This document shows, in pieces, positions 47,122 through 55,406 of a stretch of DNA of 64,000 bases. The notes under the pieces were generated by a model. It had not been told where the DNA came from and ran no database searches. It worked only from the letters and a program-made list of their open reading frames with translations. The stretch covers positions 3,159,192-3,223,191 of the forward strand of contig NZ_CP035280.1 of NCBI RefSeq assembly GCF_004103695.1. The letters run 5' to 3'. A program made the translations under genes and the position numbers. The first letter of the stretch is position 1. Each line of letters starts with the position of its first letter. This DNA comes from Clostridium sp. JN-9 (lineage in GTDB: Bacteria; Bacillota; Clostridia; Clostridiales; Clostridiaceae).

Positions 47122-47211
47122 TTTTATTATGCAAATTTTTTTTATAATTTCCAGTAGAAATCGGATTTTACAATGTTTTTATTAAATACTAGCAAATCAA
47201 TATAAATCAGC

Positions 47212-47237
47212 GGGCTGCGCCCTAAAACTTTTTTAGG
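47212..47237. other. Paired small hairpins in the IS-rpsR gap
   Basis: gggctgcgccc (47212-47222) and cctaaaa...ttttagg (47221-47237) are adjacent small palindromes. They are unusually GC-rich for the surrounding AT-rich sequence. They look like a remnant of a repeat; I see no gene in 47165-47380. Confidence 0.4.
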
Positions 47238-47380
47238 TGCTAAACTTCTGGTTCCTTTTTATAAATAGGGTATATACATATAAGTTATAGATAAAATTAT
47301 ATTTATTGATATTCTTATTATTGCCATAGTAATATATTTTTCAAACATATTAACAGTAGTTAATTAGTAAGCTTTTTCAT

Positions 47381-47411
47381 AAAAAAAGTTCCTACTTTTG
47401 TAGGAACTTTT
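47381..47411 (-). terminator. Terminator of rpsF-ssb-rpsR
   Basis: An 11-bp stem (aaaagttccta / taggaactttt) is followed by a T run on the minus strand. Confidence 0.9.
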
Positions 47412-47421
47412 AACTTCAGAA

Positions 47422-47679
47422 CTATTCTGTTGTAAATGGCAATAATGCTATATTTCTTGCTCTCTTTACAGCCTCAGTAAGCATTCTCTGATGTTTTGCG
47501 CAATTTCCAGAAATTCTTCTTGGAAGAATCTTGCCTCTTTCAGTAACATACTTTCTGATTTTGTTTATATCTTTATAATCTATAGATTCAGCTTTATCAA
47601 CGCAAAAAGCACAGACTTTTTTCTTAGCCCTTCTCATTCTTGCTGAACCTCTTTTATTATTTCTTTCTTCTCTAGCCAT
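47422..47679 (-). CDS. rpsR: Ribosomal protein S18
   Basis: This 85-residue 30S protein has the conserved core [20 protein letters not shown] and [22 protein letters not shown] near residue 23 suggests the zinc-binding (C+) form. Last gene of the rpsF-ssb-rpsR operon. Confidence 0.97.
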   Translation of the reverse strand: MAREERNNKRGSARMRRAKKKVCAFCVDKAESIDYKDINKIRKYVTERGKILPRRISGNCAKHQRMLTEAVKRARNIALLPFTTE

Positions 47680-47699
47680 TTTTATCCCTCCTTACCAAA

Positions 47700-48149
47700 T
47701 TAAAATGGTATATCTCCATCATCTACAGGGGTTATATCTTCTCCGCCCATATCCTTTGAAAATCCACCTTGTTGACTTTCATAATTAGAATTACTTTTTC
47801 CATAATCCTGATTCATGCCTCTGTTTCCATTTCCCCATTCAAGGAATTGTACTTCATCAGCAACTACTTCTGTGACATATCTTCTTGTACCATCTTTAGC
47901 GTCATAGCTTCTGGTCTGAATTCTTCCGCTTACACCCATAAGTTTTCCCTTATTCATGTAATTTGCAGTAGATTCAGCCTGCTTCCCCCATACTACTATG
48001 GGAATGAAATCCGCTTCCCTGGTACCGTCTTTAGAAGGCATCCTTCTATCGACTGCTAATGTTAAGGTGGTAACAGCTGTTCCTGAACCTGGAGTAAACC
48101 TCAGCTCTGGGTCTTTAGTTAATCTTCCAATTAAAACAACTTTATTCAA
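47700..48149 (-). CDS. ssb: Single-stranded DNA-binding protein
   Basis: This 149-residue SSB has an OB fold ([20 protein letters not shown]), a Gly/Asn/Gln-rich linker and the acidic tail VDDGDIPF, which recruits partner proteins. Placed between rpsF and rpsR as usual. Confidence 0.97.
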   Translation of the reverse strand: MNKVVLIGRLTKDPELRFTPGSGTAVTTLTLAVDRRMPSKDGTREADFIPIVVWGKQAESTANYMNKGKLMGVSGRIQTRSYDAKDGTRRYVTEVVADEVQFLEWGNGNRGMNQDYGKSNSNYESQQGGFSKDMGGEDITPVDDGDIPF

Positions 48150-48161
48150 TTAAAACACCAC

Positions 48162-48449
48162 CTATTTTTCATTTTTTATTATAATATGTCTTATAACTGA
48201 ATCTGTAATTCTAAAAACTCTGTCTAATTCTTTTGGTAATTCTGGATTAGCACTAAAGTTTATTAATGTATAATATCCTTCATTTACTTTGTTAATTTCA
48301 TAAGCAAGCTTTCTCTTGCCCCATGAATCAACATTTTCAACTACTCCGCCACCATTTTCTATTACACCTTTGAATTTTTCAACGCCAGCCTTTACAGCTT
48401 CCTCGTCTAATGATGGATGTAGTATAAATATAGTTTCATATTTTCTCAT
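48162..48449 (-). CDS. rpsF: Ribosomal protein S6
   Basis: This 95-residue 30S protein begins MRKYETIFILHPSLDEEAV. ATG 48449 follows ggaggaggtgaatcta; the longer frame (48458) runs into that site. S6 binds S18 and the pair probably regulates this mRNA through the leader at 48467-48508. Confidence 0.96.
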   Translation of the reverse strand: MRKYETIFILHPSLDEEAVKAGVEKFKGVIENGGGVVENVDSWGKRKLAYEINKVNEGYYTLINFSANPELPKELDRVFRITDSVIRHIIIKNEK

Positions 48450-48466
48450 TAGATTCACCTCCTCCC

Positions 48467-48508
48467 TATGGACTAACGGCTGTGAATTATATTCACAGCA
48501 GGGCCATA
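48467..48508 (-). promoter_or_regulatory. S6:S18 autoregulatory leader of rpsF
   Basis: In the minus-strand transcript, tatgg pairs with ccata around an inner hairpin ctgtgaa/ttcacag. The unpaired CCG sits just 3' of the inner stem. This is the layout known for the rpsF leader, which mimics the S18 site on 16S rRNA. It ends about 18 bases before the start codon, beside the ribosome-binding site. Confidence 0.8.
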
Positions 48509-48544
48509 CTTGTATAGTTTACTACTACATTTAAATAAATGCAA

Positions 48545-48751
48545 CTATTTTTCTTCAACTGAAGTGTTTTGTTTAATGAACTTTTTTATACTTTTTTCAA
48601 ATTTACTCCTCTGAAGCATTATTATTCTTCCGCAGCCACAGCATTTTACTTTTATATCCGCGCCAAGCCTGATTATCTCCCATTTATTTTCCCCGCAGGG
48701 ATGTCCCTTTTTCATTTCTACTATATCTCCAAGATGTAAATCTTTTGGCAT
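48545..48751 (-). CDS. DUF951 protein
   Basis: This 68-residue protein has the DUF951 pattern: LGDIVEMKKGHPCGENKWEI, a basic nucleic-acid-binding-like OB/SH3 fold, and VKCCGCGRIIM. Function is unknown; it is widely conserved near rpsF in Firmicutes. It starts 22 bases after the MscS gene. Confidence 0.88.
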   Translation of the reverse strand: MPKDLHLGDIVEMKKGHPCGENKWEIIRLGADIKVKCCGCGRIIMLQRSKFEKSIKKFIKQNTSVEEK

Positions 48752-48773
48752 TTTTATCTTCCTTTCACTAAAA

Positions 48774-49658
48774 TTATATTTGAGTATTTATTACCTCTAC
48801 TCTCTTATAAGCCATTTTTATTTTTGATTCATCAAGTCTGTTTTTTATATCTCTTCTTAACTTCATTTCAATATCCCATTGCATCATAGGCTTTACCTTT
48901 GCAAATACTTTTACTGATATTCCGTCTTCAGAAATTTCGGATATGCCTAGTACCCTTGGCCCTTCTACCACATTATTATTTTTATTCTTAAATTTTTCAC
49001 ATTCATCGGTAATTACTTCTATTGCCTTATCAATATTTTCATCATATGAAATATTAATATCTAATAATACCCGCATATTACCTCTTGAATGATTAGTTAC
49101 CATCTTTATTATTCCATTCGGTATTATGTGTAAATCCCCATTAAAATCCCTGATTTTGGTTACCCTTAATTCTATTCCTTCTACTATACCGTCTTTACCT
49201 TCTATGCTTACGTAATCACCTACGGAAAATTGGTCTTCAAACAATATGAAAAATCCATTTATAATATCTTTAATTAGATTTTGTCCCCCCAGGCCTATTG
49301 CTACTCCTCCCAGTCCTGCAAATATTGAGCCTATTTTACCAAAAACTATTTCTATTATTGCAAAAATACCAAAAAAGTATACCGAATACCTCAAAACACT
49401 TTTTAATACTGCTCCCAGGGTTTTAGCTTTTCTATCATCTAATGAAAATTTCAGCTTTTTCTGCTTGCTTATAAACCTGTTAATAATTCCATTTCCTATC
49501 TTTATGCTTGCATACATTAAAATTAATATTATTATTACTTTCAGGAATTTTTCAAAAGTATTATATATGCTTTCTTTGCTTATAGTAAAATTAGCTATTT
49601 TTATGCCAGATTCATTATATGTAATTTCTAAAATGTTTAAAATAACTGATTTAATCAT
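48774..49658 (-). CDS. mscS: MscS-family mechanosensitive channel
   Basis: This 294-residue channel has three N-terminal membrane helices. The pore helix is GLGGVAIGLGGQNLIKDIINGF, followed by the beta domain (QFSVGDYVSIEGKDGIVEGIEL) and an alpha/beta C-domain. It opens under membrane tension to release osmolytes. It lies between DUF3343 and DUF951 genes in one direction. Confidence 0.92.
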   Translation of the reverse strand: MIKSVILNILEITYNESGIKIANFTISKESIYNTFEKFLKVIIILILMYASIKIGNGIINRFISKQKKLKFSLDDRKAKTLGAVLKSVLRYSVYFFGIFAIIEIVFGKIGSIFAGLGGVAIGLGGQNLIKDIINGFFILFEDQFSVGDYVSIEGKDGIVEGIELRVTKIRDFNGDLHIIPNGIIKMVTNHSRGNMRVLLDINISYDENIDKAIEVITDECEKFKNKNNNVVEGPRVLGISEISEDGISVKVFAKVKPMMQWDIEMKLRRDIKNRLDESKIKMAYKRVEVINTQI

Positions 49659-49681
49659 GTACTCTCCTTTATTACATAAAA

Positions 49682-49930
49682 TTAATTTATTTCAATGTAA
49701 TTATTATTTTCCTTATAATACATTGCCTTTATTTCTAATTGTTTATGTTCAACTAATGATATTACTCTTTCTTTTTCATTTTCTTTAAATATGATGCTTA
49801 TTCCACAGCTTCTGGTTATCATAGTTGGAGTTGGCATAACACTGCAGATTATTTTATTGACCTTTAAAACTTCTTCAGCTTTTATTGCCTGATGTGTATT
49901 TTGAAAAGTTATTATATAGTATTTGTCCAT
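49682..49930 (-). CDS. DUF3343 protein
   Basis: This 82-residue protein begins MDKYYIITFQNTHQAIKAEE and has conserved Cys residues (ICSVMPTPTMITRSCGISI). DUF3343 proteins are often found near class V aminotransferases and selenium-metabolism genes; a class V aminotransferase is divergent nearby (50757). ATG 49930 follows aaaggtga, so the 49939 start is rejected. Confidence 0.82.
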   Translation of the reverse strand: MDKYYIITFQNTHQAIKAEEVLKVNKIICSVMPTPTMITRSCGISIIFKENEKERVISLVEHKQLEIKAMYYKENNNYIEIN

Positions 49931-50087
49931 TAATATCACCTTTCTAAATTTTATGCTTACAAAAATTGTAATTTGTTAATTATTACATATACAAGTGGAT
50001 TATTTTAGATTATAATTAAATGAGTGTTCTATTATGTACTTATTTCCTTATATATTATATCAAATTTATTAATGTTTGGAGTTAATT

Positions 50088-50744
50088 ATGGATAAGTTTG
50101 TTGATATTTTAAAAGCTATTCTAACTGGTTGTTTTACAGGTTTTATTATTTCAATTCCTTTAGGACCAGCTGGACTTGAATCTGTAAAAAGGACTATATC
50201 TAAGGGATATAAGGAAGGCTTTTCTGTATCCATTGGTGCACTTAGTGCAGATGTAGCTTACCTATTGCTTATAAATGGAGGCCTTGCCAACCTTCTTTCT
50301 AAAAGTAAAAAAACAGAGGCATTATTTTGGATATTCTCTGGTCTTATTTTATCTGTAATTGGATATTTTCAGATAAAATCTAAAGATAGTGATGAAAGAT
50401 TTAAGTTGAATATTTTAACGAAATTTAATATAAAATCCATGCCTTTTTTAACTGGTTTTATAATTACTTTTTCAAATCCAATGACACCTTCCTTATGGCT
50501 GGCTCTTAGCGGAACTGTTATAAGAGCATGGTATCATGTTGGATTAGTATTTTATTATACTTTTATTATTTCTATTATTGCCGGCATGGTTGCATGGTTT
50601 GCAATACTTAATTATTTAGCCCTGAAAGGTTTTAAAATTTTAAATCCTGACCTTTCTAAGGGGGCATCTAATGTTTTGAAGTTTTCAATCTTTATTATTG
50701 GTATAGTTTTTGTGGTATTTGGTATAATTAAGTTTATTATTTAG
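50088..50744 (+). CDS. LysE-family exporter
   Basis: This 218-residue protein has about six membrane helices and the LysE/RhtB-like pattern (GFIISIPLGPAGLESVKRTI). Members export amino acids or related small molecules; the substrate is unknown. ATG 50088 follows ggag at good spacing; the TTG at 50076 lies in that site. It is 12 bases upstream of the aminotransferase gene. Confidence 0.82.
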   Translation: MDKFVDILKAILTGCFTGFIISIPLGPAGLESVKRTISKGYKEGFSVSIGALSADVAYLLLINGGLANLLSKSKKTEALFWIFSGLILSVIGYFQIKSKDSDERFKLNILTKFNIKSMPFLTGFIITFSNPMTPSLWLALSGTVIRAWYHVGLVFYYTFIISIIAGMVAWFAILNYLALKGFKILNPDLSKGASNVLKFSIFIIGIVFVVFGIIKFII

Positions 50745-50756
50745 GAGGTATTCCAA

Positions 50757-51908
50757 TTGAAACTATATTTAGATAACGCTGCTACATCATATCCTAAGCC
50801 ATCTGAAGTTTATAATTCAGTTATGAATTATATGATAAATATAGGTGCTAATCCAGGAAGAGGTGCAGCTTCAAATGTACTTATTGGTGATAGGACAATA
50901 TATAAATGCAGAGAAGCTTTAGCTGATTTTTTTAATTTTAAAGCTACAGAAAATATTATTTTTACTTCTAACATTACAATGTCATTGAATATTTTACTAA
51001 AGACAACTATAAAGGAAGGATGGCATATTATCACTACTTCAATGGAGCACAACTCCGTATTGAGACCTCTGCAGCGCATGAGATCTTTAATGAATATTGA
51101 AGTTGATATAATAAACTGCGGTTTAAATGGGGTTGTTAATGTTAATGATATAAAGGATAAAATTAAATCTAATACAAAGATTATTGTTATGTCTCAATCT
51201 TCAAATATTATTGGAAGTATACAGCCATTAAAAAAAATAGGAAAATTGTGCAGGGATAATAATATTTACTTTATTATAGATTCTGCTCAAAGTGCAGGTT
51301 GCATACCAATTGATTTTTTAGAACTTAATTGCAATGCTATAGCTTTTACGGCTCACAAGTCACTTTTAGGTCCACAGGGAGTAGGCGGATTCATAATTGA
51401 TGATGTTTTGAATTCCGAAGCAACATCATTCATTGAGGGTGGAACAGGCAGTTTATCAGAAAGTATTACCCAGCCTGATTTTTTACCGGACAAATTTGAA
51501 AGCGGAACTCTAAATGCTCCTGGAATTGCCGGACTATTAAGCGGCATAGAGTTTATTAATAGAGAAGGAATTAATTCTATTAGAGAAAAGGAAGAATACT
51601 TATCACAACAGTTTATAAATGGACTTTTAAATATAGATTCTATAAAATTATATGGCGATACTGATGCAGGTAAAAGGACTTCTGCAATTTCAGTTAATTC
51701 ATCAAAAATAAGTAATTCTGAATTTAGTTTTATTTTAGATAATGAATTTGGGATTGTTACACGTTCAGGCTTACACTGTGCTCCCCTTGCCCATAAAACC
51801 ATTGGCACCTTTCCACAGGGTACTATACGTTTTAGTTTTGGATATTTTAATGACATTAAAGATGTTAATTATACTTTAAGTGCAATTAATTCCATTATTG
51901 GGAGGTAA
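50757..51908 (+). CDS. Class V aminotransferase / cysteine desulfurase family
   Basis: This 383-residue PLP enzyme has the Schiff-base lysine in TAHKSLLGPQG and the C-terminal cysteine in RSGLHCAPLAHK, expected for desulfuration. It matches the group of cysteine-desulfurase-like proteins found with DUF3343. The start is TTG 50757 after aggaggt; MKLYLDNAATSYPKPSEV is a standard N-terminus. It overlaps nothing but is 7 bases from the next gene's start. Confidence 0.85.
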   Translation: MKLYLDNAATSYPKPSEVYNSVMNYMINIGANPGRGAASNVLIGDRTIYKCREALADFFNFKATENIIFTSNITMSLNILLKTTIKEGWHIITTSMEHNSVLRPLQRMRSLMNIEVDIINCGLNGVVNVNDIKDKIKSNTKIIVMSQSSNIIGSIQPLKKIGKLCRDNNIYFIIDSAQSAGCIPIDFLELNCNAIAFTAHKSLLGPQGVGGFIIDDVLNSEATSFIEGGTGSLSESITQPDFLPDKFESGTLNAPGIAGLLSGIEFINREGINSIREKEEYLSQQFINGLLNIDSIKLYGDTDAGKRTSAISVNSSKISNSEFSFILDNEFGIVTRSGLHCAPLAHKTIGTFPQGTIRFSFGYFNDIKDVNYTLSAINSIIGR

Positions 51909-51915
51909 TAGTACC

Positions 51916-52971
51916 ATGGAAGATCTAATTAAAAAATTAGATAAAATAGTAATTTTCTTTATTATTTATTCCTTAATATTTTTTATTTTTTTTGGCACTT
52001 TGAGTTATACGCTTCCATTTGTTCTGGCATTACTTTTTGCTTTTTTTTTAAGAATACCAACAGAATACCTCATTAAGAAGTTCAAGATGAAGAATTCTTT
52101 AGCAAGTTTGATTTCTACTTTGGTTTTCTTTGCAATATTAATTTCTGCACTTTCTTTTGGAATAGTAGCTATAACTCAGGAAGTTACACAACTTGGCAAA
52201 AGCACTCAAAATTATTTATCAAAAAATTCCAATCAAATTTATAATTTTGTTGAAAACCTGAAAAAGTATTATAGCAACTTGGATCCTGCAATATCAAACA
52301 CCCTTGAAAAAAACTTTACAGGGGCTATATCTAAAATTTCCAATATGACTGTAACATTAACAGGTAAAATTATTTCTTTTGTTATTAATTTTCTAAGTTA
52401 TGTTCCTTATATTATAATGGTTATTTTATTTACACTCCTTTCTACGTATTTCTTTACAAAAGATATGACCTCTGCCAAAGAAAAATTTAGAAGTTTAATT
52501 CCCAATGATAAGTCAGATAAATTGATTTATATTTTTAATGAGGCAAAAAGAATGCTTGGCAACTATTTATTGTCATACATGCTGATAATATCAATTACAT
52601 TTATTGAAACCTTAATTGTATTTTTAATTTTTAGAGTTAAATATGCAGTTATCTTAAGCATAATTTGTGCCATTGCGGATATTCTGCCGGTTCTTGGAAT
52701 AGGGACAATTTATATACCTTTATCCATTTTTTACTTTTTTATAGTAAAAAATTATTTTACAGCATTTGGTATCTTAATTTCATATATTTTAGTTTCTATT
52801 ATTCGACAAATTATTGAACCAAAAATCGTTTCATCCTCACTTGGAATCCACCCTGTTGCCGTTCTAGCTGCTCTATTTATAGGATTAAAAGCTAGTGGAA
52901 TTTCAGGAATGTTCTTCTGTATATTTTTAGTTGTCTTTTTTAACATATTAAAAAGTGTTAAAATATTATAA
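51916..52971 (+). CDS. AI-2E family transporter
   Basis: This 351-residue PerM-family protein has about seven to eight membrane helices with an extracellular loop of ~100 residues (~90-160). The conserved C-terminal segment ISYILVSIIRQIIEPKIVSS is present. Members export autoinducer-2 or exchange ions; the role here is unknown. ATG 51916 follows ggaggt, which overlaps the preceding stop codon. Confidence 0.85.
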   Translation: MEDLIKKLDKIVIFFIIYSLIFFIFFGTLSYTLPFVLALLFAFFLRIPTEYLIKKFKMKNSLASLISTLVFFAILISALSFGIVAITQEVTQLGKSTQNYLSKNSNQIYNFVENLKKYYSNLDPAISNTLEKNFTGAISKISNMTVTLTGKIISFVINFLSYVPYIIMVILFTLLSTYFFTKDMTSAKEKFRSLIPNDKSDKLIYIFNEAKRMLGNYLLSYMLIISITFIETLIVFLIFRVKYAVILSIICAIADILPVLGIGTIYIPLSIFYFFIVKNYFTAFGILISYILVSIIRQIIEPKIVSSSLGIHPVAVLAALFIGLKASGISGMFFCIFLVVFFNILKSVKIL

Positions 52972-53043
52972 TTATGCTTTATATATTTTTATGATTAAAC
53001 TTTAACTATATTGGTTAGACTTACTATTAGGATGGTGATTCAT

Positions 53044-53658
53044 ATGGATGAAAAAGTGATTATTGATCCTAAAAATAAGGATTCCATTGGTTTAATTAGA
53101 GATAACATATATAGTGAGATATTTCCAATATTCAAATCCGGCAGAGATATTTCCGTTATTTGTATTGGTAGTGATAGGTCTACAGGAGACAGTCTTGGAC
53201 CACTGATTGGAGAAAAACTTAAATTTTTAAATAGAGAACACTTTTCTATTTACGGGAATCTTCAATATCCTGTTCATGCTAAAAACATATTGGACACTTT
53301 AGATAATATTAATAAACTTAATAACAACCCATTCATTATTGCAGTTGATGCCTGCCTTGGAAGCTTAGAGCATGTTGGAAGTGTAATTTTGAAAAAAAGC
53401 CCCTTATTACCAGGAGCAGCTGTAAATAAAAACTTACCACCAGTGGGTAATCTAAGTATAACAGGCGTAGTTAACATTTCAGGTACTATGGAATTTATGG
53501 TTCTGCAAAATACCAGATTGTATAATGTAATGCAGCTGGCTGATTTAATTTCAAATGGTATTTATCATAGCATATTAAAAACATATGGTGGAAGAAAATA
53601 TTCAATTCATGAATTAGATGTATTAAAAAGATATAAAAATCAAATTGAAGCTCAATAA
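53044..53658 (+). CDS. yyaC: Sporulation protein YyaC (DUF1256)
   Basis: This 204-residue protein has the GPR spore-protease fold: CIGSDRSTGDSLGPLIGEK, VDACLGSLEHVGSV and LPPVGNLSITGVVNISG. YyaC is made in sporulating cells of Firmicutes and its role is not settled. I chose ATG 53044 after aggatggtg; ATG 53032 is within that site. Presence supports a spore-forming host. Confidence 0.88.
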   Translation: MDEKVIIDPKNKDSIGLIRDNIYSEIFPIFKSGRDISVICIGSDRSTGDSLGPLIGEKLKFLNREHFSIYGNLQYPVHAKNILDTLDNINKLNNNPFIIAVDACLGSLEHVGSVILKKSPLLPGAAVNKNLPPVGNLSITGVVNISGTMEFMVLQNTRLYNVMQLADLISNGIYHSILKTYGGRKYSIHELDVLKRYKNQIEAQ

Positions 53659-53664
53659 TACATT

Positions 53665-53919
53665 TTAGAACAATGAACTATATACTCTGTTATTTAAAAT
53701 GTACTCTATTTCATCGATATTTTTACTTCCGCTATCAATTATCAAAGTTCCTTCTGTTCTTACATTGCTTTGCATATTTACATTTTGTAGTCCTCCATTT
53801 TTTATATTGCAAATTATTGCATCACATGGAGAACTACTATTCTCTTCTACAACTGTATAACCTCTTTTTCTTAATTCACTACTTATACTTTTTAATTCTT
53901 TACTTACATATATAATCAT
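53665..53919 (-). CDS. UPF0180 protein (YkuS-like)
   Basis: This 84-residue protein begins MIIYVSKELKSISSELRKRG and has ENSSSPCDAIICNIKN, the UPF0180/YkuS pattern. Function unknown. ATG 53919 follows a perfect aaaggaggt, which lies in the 3' arm of a terminator-like hairpin. The 54045 start reads back through that hairpin and overlaps the upstream gene, so it is rejected. Confidence 0.8.
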   Translation of the reverse strand: MIIYVSKELKSISSELRKRGYTVVEENSSSPCDAIICNIKNGGLQNVNMQSNVRTEGTLIIDSGSKNIDEIEYILNNRVYSSLF

Positions 53920-53923
53920 AAAT

Positions 53924-53962
53924 AAAACCTCCTTTAGGTAACTTTCCCTTAAAGGAGGTTTT
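53924..53962 (-). terminator. Hairpin acting as terminator and containing the ykuS ribosome-binding site
   Basis: Perfect 13-bp stem: aaaacctccttta (53924-53936) with taaaggaggtttt (53950-53962). In the minus-strand transcript the 3' arm contains aaaggagg, the ribosome-binding site of the UPF0180 gene. The hairpin can therefore end the DUF4446 transcript, or hide the site when it is read through. Confidence 0.75.
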
Positions 53963-53974
53963 CTATACAATAAT

Positions 53975-54472
53975 TTATTTTGACATTGCATCCAGAAGAA
54001 CTTGTTTCTCTTCCTGTGATAATTCGTATCTTGATAGTCCCTCATCTATTGGTTTTGCATATGTAGTACTTTCATTTCTTCCATAAATACCTGTTAAAAT
54101 AAAACCATTATTTTTCGAATCTAATATTGCTATTGAAAAGCTTAAATCACTTCCTACGTCTTCAAATGCCCTATATCTTATTAATGATACCTTTTGTATG
54201 CAATTTTCTACTTTTTGATTTAAACTTTTATATAATTCCTTCACATCTTCTGTATCTTCTTTTACTTTATCTATATTATCAAAATATTTTAGTATTAATT
54301 CTTCGATGTTCTTATTGTCTGTTCCTCTCATGAACTTTTTATACTTTCTTTCTAATTTTCCTAGTGCATTGAAAAGTATTATTATCATTAGTATCATGAT
54401 TATTACAACTATTACAAGTGCTAATATTAAATATGGTTGAAAGTTATTAAATGTTTTGATTAAATTGTCCAT
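53975..54472 (-). CDS. DUF4446 protein
   Basis: This 165-residue protein has one N-terminal membrane helix (YLILALVIVVIIMILMIIIL), a coiled segment, and the DUF4446 domain (RYRAFEDVGSDLSFSIAIL, NGFILTGIYGRNEST). Function is unknown; it is conserved next to parB in clostridia. A parS site lies immediately upstream of it. Confidence 0.88.
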   Translation of the reverse strand: MDNLIKTFNNFQPYLILALVIVVIIMILMIIILFNALGKLERKYKKFMRGTDNKNIEELILKYFDNIDKVKEDTEDVKELYKSLNQKVENCIQKVSLIRYRAFEDVGSDLSFSIAILDSKNNGFILTGIYGRNESTTYAKPIDEGLSRYELSQEEKQVLLDAMSK

Positions 54473-54492
54473 GCTTTACACCTTCCTGATAT

Positions 54493-54508
54493 TGTTTCAC
54501 GTGAAACA
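54493..54508. promoter_or_regulatory. parS site 1
   Basis: A perfect copy of the 16-base parS palindrome TGTTTCACGTGAAACA lies between parB and the DUF4446 gene. ParB binds and spreads from it for chromosome segregation. Confidence 0.97.
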
Positions 54509-54515
54509 TATTCAT

Positions 54516-55406
54516 TTATATATTTAATGTTTCAATTATTCTCTGTAAATCTTCAGTGGAATAATATTCAATTTCAATTTTACCTTTATTATTATTATGT
54601 TTTAATGTAACTTTAGTTCCAAAATAATTCTCGAGTTTACCCCTGAGTTCATTAATAAAAGGGTTGTTTTCTATAATTACATCTTTATTTTTTTTAATAT
54701 TTTTATTCACATTTGTTTTTTTTACAAGGCTCTCAGTTTCTCTAACACTTAATCCTTCATCGATTATTTTCTGTGCTATTTCAAACTGGTATTCTTTATT
54801 TTCCAGACCAAGAATAGCTCTTCCATGTCCTTCGCTGATTACACCTTCGATTATATAGCTTTGGACCTTTTCATCTAAATTTAATAACCTCATACAATTA
54901 GTAATGGCAGTTCTGGATTTTCCAATCTTTATACTCAATTCTTCCTGAGTGAAAGAAAAATCTTCTATTAATCTTTTATATGCCTGAGCTTCTTCGATAG
55001 GATTAAGGTCCTGCCTTTGAATATTCTCAATTAATGATATTTCCAAAATTTCTTTTGTACTTCTATCCATCACTATAGCAGGAACTTCTTTTAACTTTGC
55101 CTGTTTAGCTGCTCTCCACCTTCTTTCTCCTGCAATAATAGTATATGTATTACCATCTTTTTGTAATATTAATGGCTGTAAAATACCATATTCTTTAATA
55201 GACTGTGAAAGTTGAGCTAATTGAGCCTCATCAAAGACTTTTCTTGGCTGCTTATCGTTTGCTTTAATTAAATTGATATCAATCAAATTAGAAGAAGGTT
55301 TTTCATTAGTATCAGTATTATTATCAATTTGTTCAGGGATTAATGCCCCAAGACCTTTTCCTAATCCAAATCTTTTGTTTGTGCTCACTATATCAACTCC
55401 ATTCAT
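54516..55406 (-). CDS. parB: Chromosome partitioning protein ParB (Spo0J)
   Basis: This 296-residue CTP-dependent clamp has GLGKGLGALIP near the N-terminus, the CTPase boxes (GERRWRAAKQAKLKEVPAIV, LIENIQRQDLNPIEEA) and a helix-turn-helix (SIKIGKSRTAITNCMRLLNL). ATG 55406 overlaps the parA stop as ATGA; a GTG at 55388 after ggag is an alternative start. Confidence 0.95.
   Translation of the reverse strand: MNGVDIVSTNKRFGLGKGLGALIPEQIDNNTDTNEKPSSNLIDINLIKANDKQPRKVFDEAQLAQLSQSIKEYGILQPLILQKDGNTYTIIAGERRWRAAKQAKLKEVPAIVMDRSTKEILEISLIENIQRQDLNPIEEAQAYKRLIEDFSFTQEELSIKIGKSRTAITNCMRLLNLDEKVQSYIIEGVISEGHGRAILGLENKEYQFEIAQKIIDEGLSVRETESLVKKTNVNKNIKKNKDVIIENNPFINELRGKLENYFGTKVTLKHNNNKGKIEIEYYSTEDLQRIIETLNI

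Larger units (their letters stand above)
45647..47164 (-). mobile_element. Complete insertion sequence, second copy of the left-end element
   Basis: About 1.52 kb with one transposase. The end next to the transposase stop is fixed by comparison with the copy at 1-768. The other end is set from an imperfect inverted repeat (about 12 of 19 matching: gagatttcgcatctaaatt against ccgatttctactggaaatt). I saw no clear target duplication. It sits between the MazG-like gene and rpsR, in an otherwise colinear clostridial gene order. Confidence 0.85.

Noticed and set aside
49246..49788. 180-residue plus-strand ORF
   Set aside because: Antisense to the MscS gene, and no start signal.
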